From Glebionis coronaria (lineage: Eukaryota > Streptophyta > Magnoliopsida > Asterales > Asteraceae): DNA of 64,000 bases. Made by a program: the position numbers and the translations under genes. The notes under the pieces were generated by a model. It made no database searches. It was not told where the DNA came from and worked only from the letters and a program-made list of their open reading frames with translations. Positions 61,925 to 64,000 of this stretch are shown one piece after another (position 1 is the first letter of the stretch; every line of letters starts with the position of its first letter). The DNA lies in the NCBI GenBank assembly GCA_025667525.1, contig CM046878.1, forward strand, positions 82,046,196 through 82,110,195. Direction: 5' to 3'.

Positions 61925-61931
61925 TATATAA
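61925..61931 (+). promoter_or_regulatory. TATA box in Athila-type LTR
   Basis: CCTATATAAAG, about 440 bases into the LTR, pointing toward gag. A well-formed plant core promoter motif. Confidence 0.65.
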
Positions 61932-62349
61932 AGAGTTCCCTTCACACATTTGGAGCAGTTTTTTATTTCCCAGTCTTTTCTTTCTTTTTGTTTTGTAGGG
62001 AAGAAGCCAACACCACTAAGGTGTTGGTGATTTTTATTTTTCTTGATTACATCTTAGATTTGTAGTTTTAATCTTTTCCTTTGTTTGTTTAACATTAATC
62101 AATCAATACAATCATTCATTTCATCTTATTTATCTTCATCTTTTTGATTTAAAGTCTCAAGTTCTTATTTGGGTGATTTTGATCTTTGAAAGTAAGTGGG
62201 TTTTGTGTTTTTGTTGTTTTGGTTTGATGTTTATGGTTAGTAGATGATTAGTGTTTAGTTTGGTTTAAAGTTTTGGTTAAAAACTTGGTTGATTTTTGAT
62301 AAAAATCGTGTTCTTTGATTTCCCTGTTCTTCGCTGTTCTTCAACACTG

Positions 62350-62920
62350 CCCAGATTCCGAATCAAGCTCCCTCAATTTTTATTCCGTATCAAGATTGTT
62401 CATCTGGAATATTTTATATTCCGGATCAGTGTCTTCCATTCAGAATATTTATTATTCCGAGTCAAGTTCTTCATCCGGAATAACTTTTTATTCCGGATGA
62501 ACCGGATATTCCGGATCAGTCATTTTCCAAACATTCCGAATCAAGTATTCATCCGGAATAATTAATATTCCGGACAAGTGTAATTATTCTGGATCAAGCA
62601 TATTCCGAATCAGCATTTTTCCATTCAAATTATTCCGGATCAGTTGTTCATCCGGAATAATTAATATTCCGGATGAGTGGCATTATTCCGCATCAAGGTT
62701 TTAAGAAAATATTCCGAGTCAGTTTTTAAACATTCCGAATAAAGCCTTTTCAGTTTTTATTCCGCATGAGCGTATATTCCGAATCAAGCTTTTTCCCCTT
62801 TTATTCCGAGTCAGCAAAGATATTCCGCATGGGTAAGATTTTCCGAATGAAGGATTTTTGTCTGATTTATTCCGAATAAAAGTTATATTCCGGATCAAAG
62901 TCTACATTCCGAATCAAGCT
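62350..62920 (+). repeat. ATTCCG word array inside the LTR
   Basis: Some thirty irregularly spaced copies of ATTCCGGATCAG, ATTCCGAATCAAGC and the complementary-sense CCGGAATAA. Spacing is mostly 15-35 bases, not strictly tandem. Confidence 0.8.
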
Positions 62921-63169
62921 TAAATTTTAGTAAGGGTATTTACTGTCACTTTTCTATTTTAATTCAAGTTTTATTTTAATTCAAGTTTTATTCTTATTAA
63001 TTACTTTTAGTTTATCTTTATTTACTTTACGCATTTAATCCTTTTAAGTAGATTAGAAAACCAAACTCTTTTTCTTGTAACCAAGAACAACTATTCCACT
63101 TTGAACCGTGATCGATTCGAGAAGATTCCGAGAGTTAAATTGAACCCATGCAAAAACTCAAGTATCAAA

Positions 63170-63184
63170 TGGCGCCGCTGCCGG
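63170..63184 (+). other. Primer binding site of Athila-type element
   Basis: TGGCGCCGCTGCCGG, two bases after the LTR. Close to the TGGCGCCGTTGCCGG site of plant Athila elements, usually assigned to tRNA-Asp. Confidence 0.85.
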
Positions 63185-63369
63185 CTCTTCTCGTAAAGAT
63201 TAACAGTTTTTTGTGAGAACTTGGATTTTGGGATCCGTTCACCGTGAACGTTACTTTTTCATAAAAAATTTCAAAAATCCTAAAAAATCTAAACTTTTCA
63301 AAAAATACAAAAAAATTAAAAACATAAAAAACCAAAAATATTTCTTGTTTGCTTTGTTAGTTCTTTTGC
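63185..63369. other. Leader of Athila-type element
   Basis: AT-rich untranslated leader between primer site and first gag Met, with A-rich runs. Confidence 0.6.
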
Positions 63370-63521
63370 ATGTGTATGCGCACTCGATCAACGTCTTATC
63401 AAGAGCCCGAGACTCTCGATAACTTAGACATGGCCGGTGTACACAACAACAACAATAATCCACCTCAAAACAACATGAATAATAACAACAATGAACCTCT
63501 ACCGGACAATCGTCTTATCAA
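63370..63521 (+). pseudogene. Athila-type gag N-terminal fragment
   Basis: Begins MCMRTRSTSYQEPETL, followed by an Asn/Pro-rich stretch, typical of the start of Athila gag. After about 50 residues it is joined, out of frame, to RNase H sequence, and the gag frame then ends at 63561. The gag core, protease and most of RT are missing. Confidence 0.65.
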
Positions 63522-64000
63522 GAGTGTATTGAAGCCTTCAACCTTCTTAAGGATAAGCTAACTAAGGCACCGGTCTTGGTTACCCCTAATTGGGAGCTAC
63601 CTTTTGAGTTGATGTGCGATGCTAGCGACTTTGCTATTGGAGCGGTTTTGGGCCAAAGAGTGAACAAACACTTCCAACCGATCCACTACGCTAGCAAGAC
63701 AATGACAGGGGCTCAATTGCATTACACGACAACCGAAAAAGAGCTTTTAGCTGTTGTCTATGCTTTTGAAAAGTTCCGCCCCTATCTTGTCCTTTCTACC
63801 ACCATCGTGTATACCGATCATTCCGCGTTGAAGTACTTGTTAACTAAGCAAAATTCTAAACCAAGACTTCTTCGCTGGGTTTTGCTACTTCAAGAATTTA
63901 AAATCAAAATTCGTGATAAGAAGGGAGCTGAAAACCTAGCCGCGGATCATCTCAGTAGACTTGAGGATCCTTATCAAGGGGATCATCCGAACACAGAGAT
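63522..64000 (+). pseudogene. Athila-type RT/RNase H fragment (runs off window)
   Basis: 159 open codons beginning [13 protein letters not shown]. It covers the RT C-terminal connection and RNase [15 protein letters not shown] (first Asp), [14 protein letters not shown] (Glu), [11 protein letters not shown] (Asp) and [11 protein letters not shown] (Asp), so all four catalytic positions are present. RNase H removes the RNA strand during reverse transcription. The frame differs by one base from the preceding gag fragment, so it has no start. It is still open at the window edge and may continue into integrase. Confidence 0.85.

Larger units (their letters stand above)
61483..63167 (+). repeat. 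5' LTR of Athila-type Ty3/Gypsy element (1685 bp)
   Basis: Starts TGATAGGTG and ends AGTATCA, so the termini TGATA/TATCA are perfect 5-bp inverted repeats. The primer site follows after two bases. A TATATAA box lies at 61925-61931. The second half contains a dense array of ATTCCG words (62350-62920). The partner LTR is outside the window. Confidence 0.85.

Noticed and set aside
62296..62565. Phe/Ile/Arg-rich protein in the Athila-type LTR
   Set aside because: Translation of the ATTCCG word array in untranslated LTR.

Overview
This is a repeat-dominated stretch of a plant nuclear genome, with one recognisable host gene locus (about 48.6-53.6 kb). The organism is a flowering plant: there are Tat, Athila and Tekay-like Ty3/Gypsy retrotransposons, a copia-like element, hAT-type and Helitron-type DNA elements, a tRNA-derived SINE, TATA boxes and GT-AG introns. 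An Asteraceae eudicot is my best guess from the style of the retroelement proteins, but nothing here proves it.

1-39,316 is a composite of three copies of one Tat-lineage Ty3/Gypsy element. Each copy pairs a gag-pol gene with a second gene on the opposite strand, between pol and the 3' LTR. Tat1 (minus) and Tat2 (minus) are in tandem and share the LTR at 7163-7719. Tat2 is then joined head-to-head to Tat3 (plus) inside gag at about 30,652-30,654, forming a large imperfect palindrome that ends with a second LTR at 38,760-39,316. A 13.8-kb non-autonomous element (11,534-25,359) with two almost identical 4.2-kb LTRs, an initiator-tRNA-Met primer site, a gag zinc-knuckle gene and no pol has inserted just downstream of the Tat2 pol stop. 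It is flanked by a 5-bp target duplication.

39,317-48,620 holds smaller or older elements: an AT-rich foldback element, a decayed copia RNase H fragment, CGGTT-rich repeats, a 41-42-bp minisatellite, and a 5.1-kb copia-like element with LTRs and a target duplication but no recognisable gene. A 1-kb hAT-type element (8-bp target duplication) sits inside the last of these.

48,620-53,600 (minus) is a host F-box/DUF295 (KIB1-4 beta-propeller) locus. A TATA box, a 5' leader intron carrying a (TA)67 microsatellite, and a first coding exon with one propeller domain are followed by two tandemly duplicated terminal exons. Each terminal exon encodes an F-box plus a second propeller, and both have the same splice phase. 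A SINE lies in the intron before the nearer terminal exon.

53,763-59,665 is read as a hAT-like element with an 8-bp target duplication, interrupted by a Helitron-like insertion of about 5.1 kb. The insertion contains a CGGTACC-rich element and a nearly perfect palindrome with 108-bp arms. 59,666-61,482 shows no gene. 61,483-64,000 is the 5' LTR, primer site, gag start and an out-of-frame RNase H fragment of an internally deleted Athila-type element that runs off the window.
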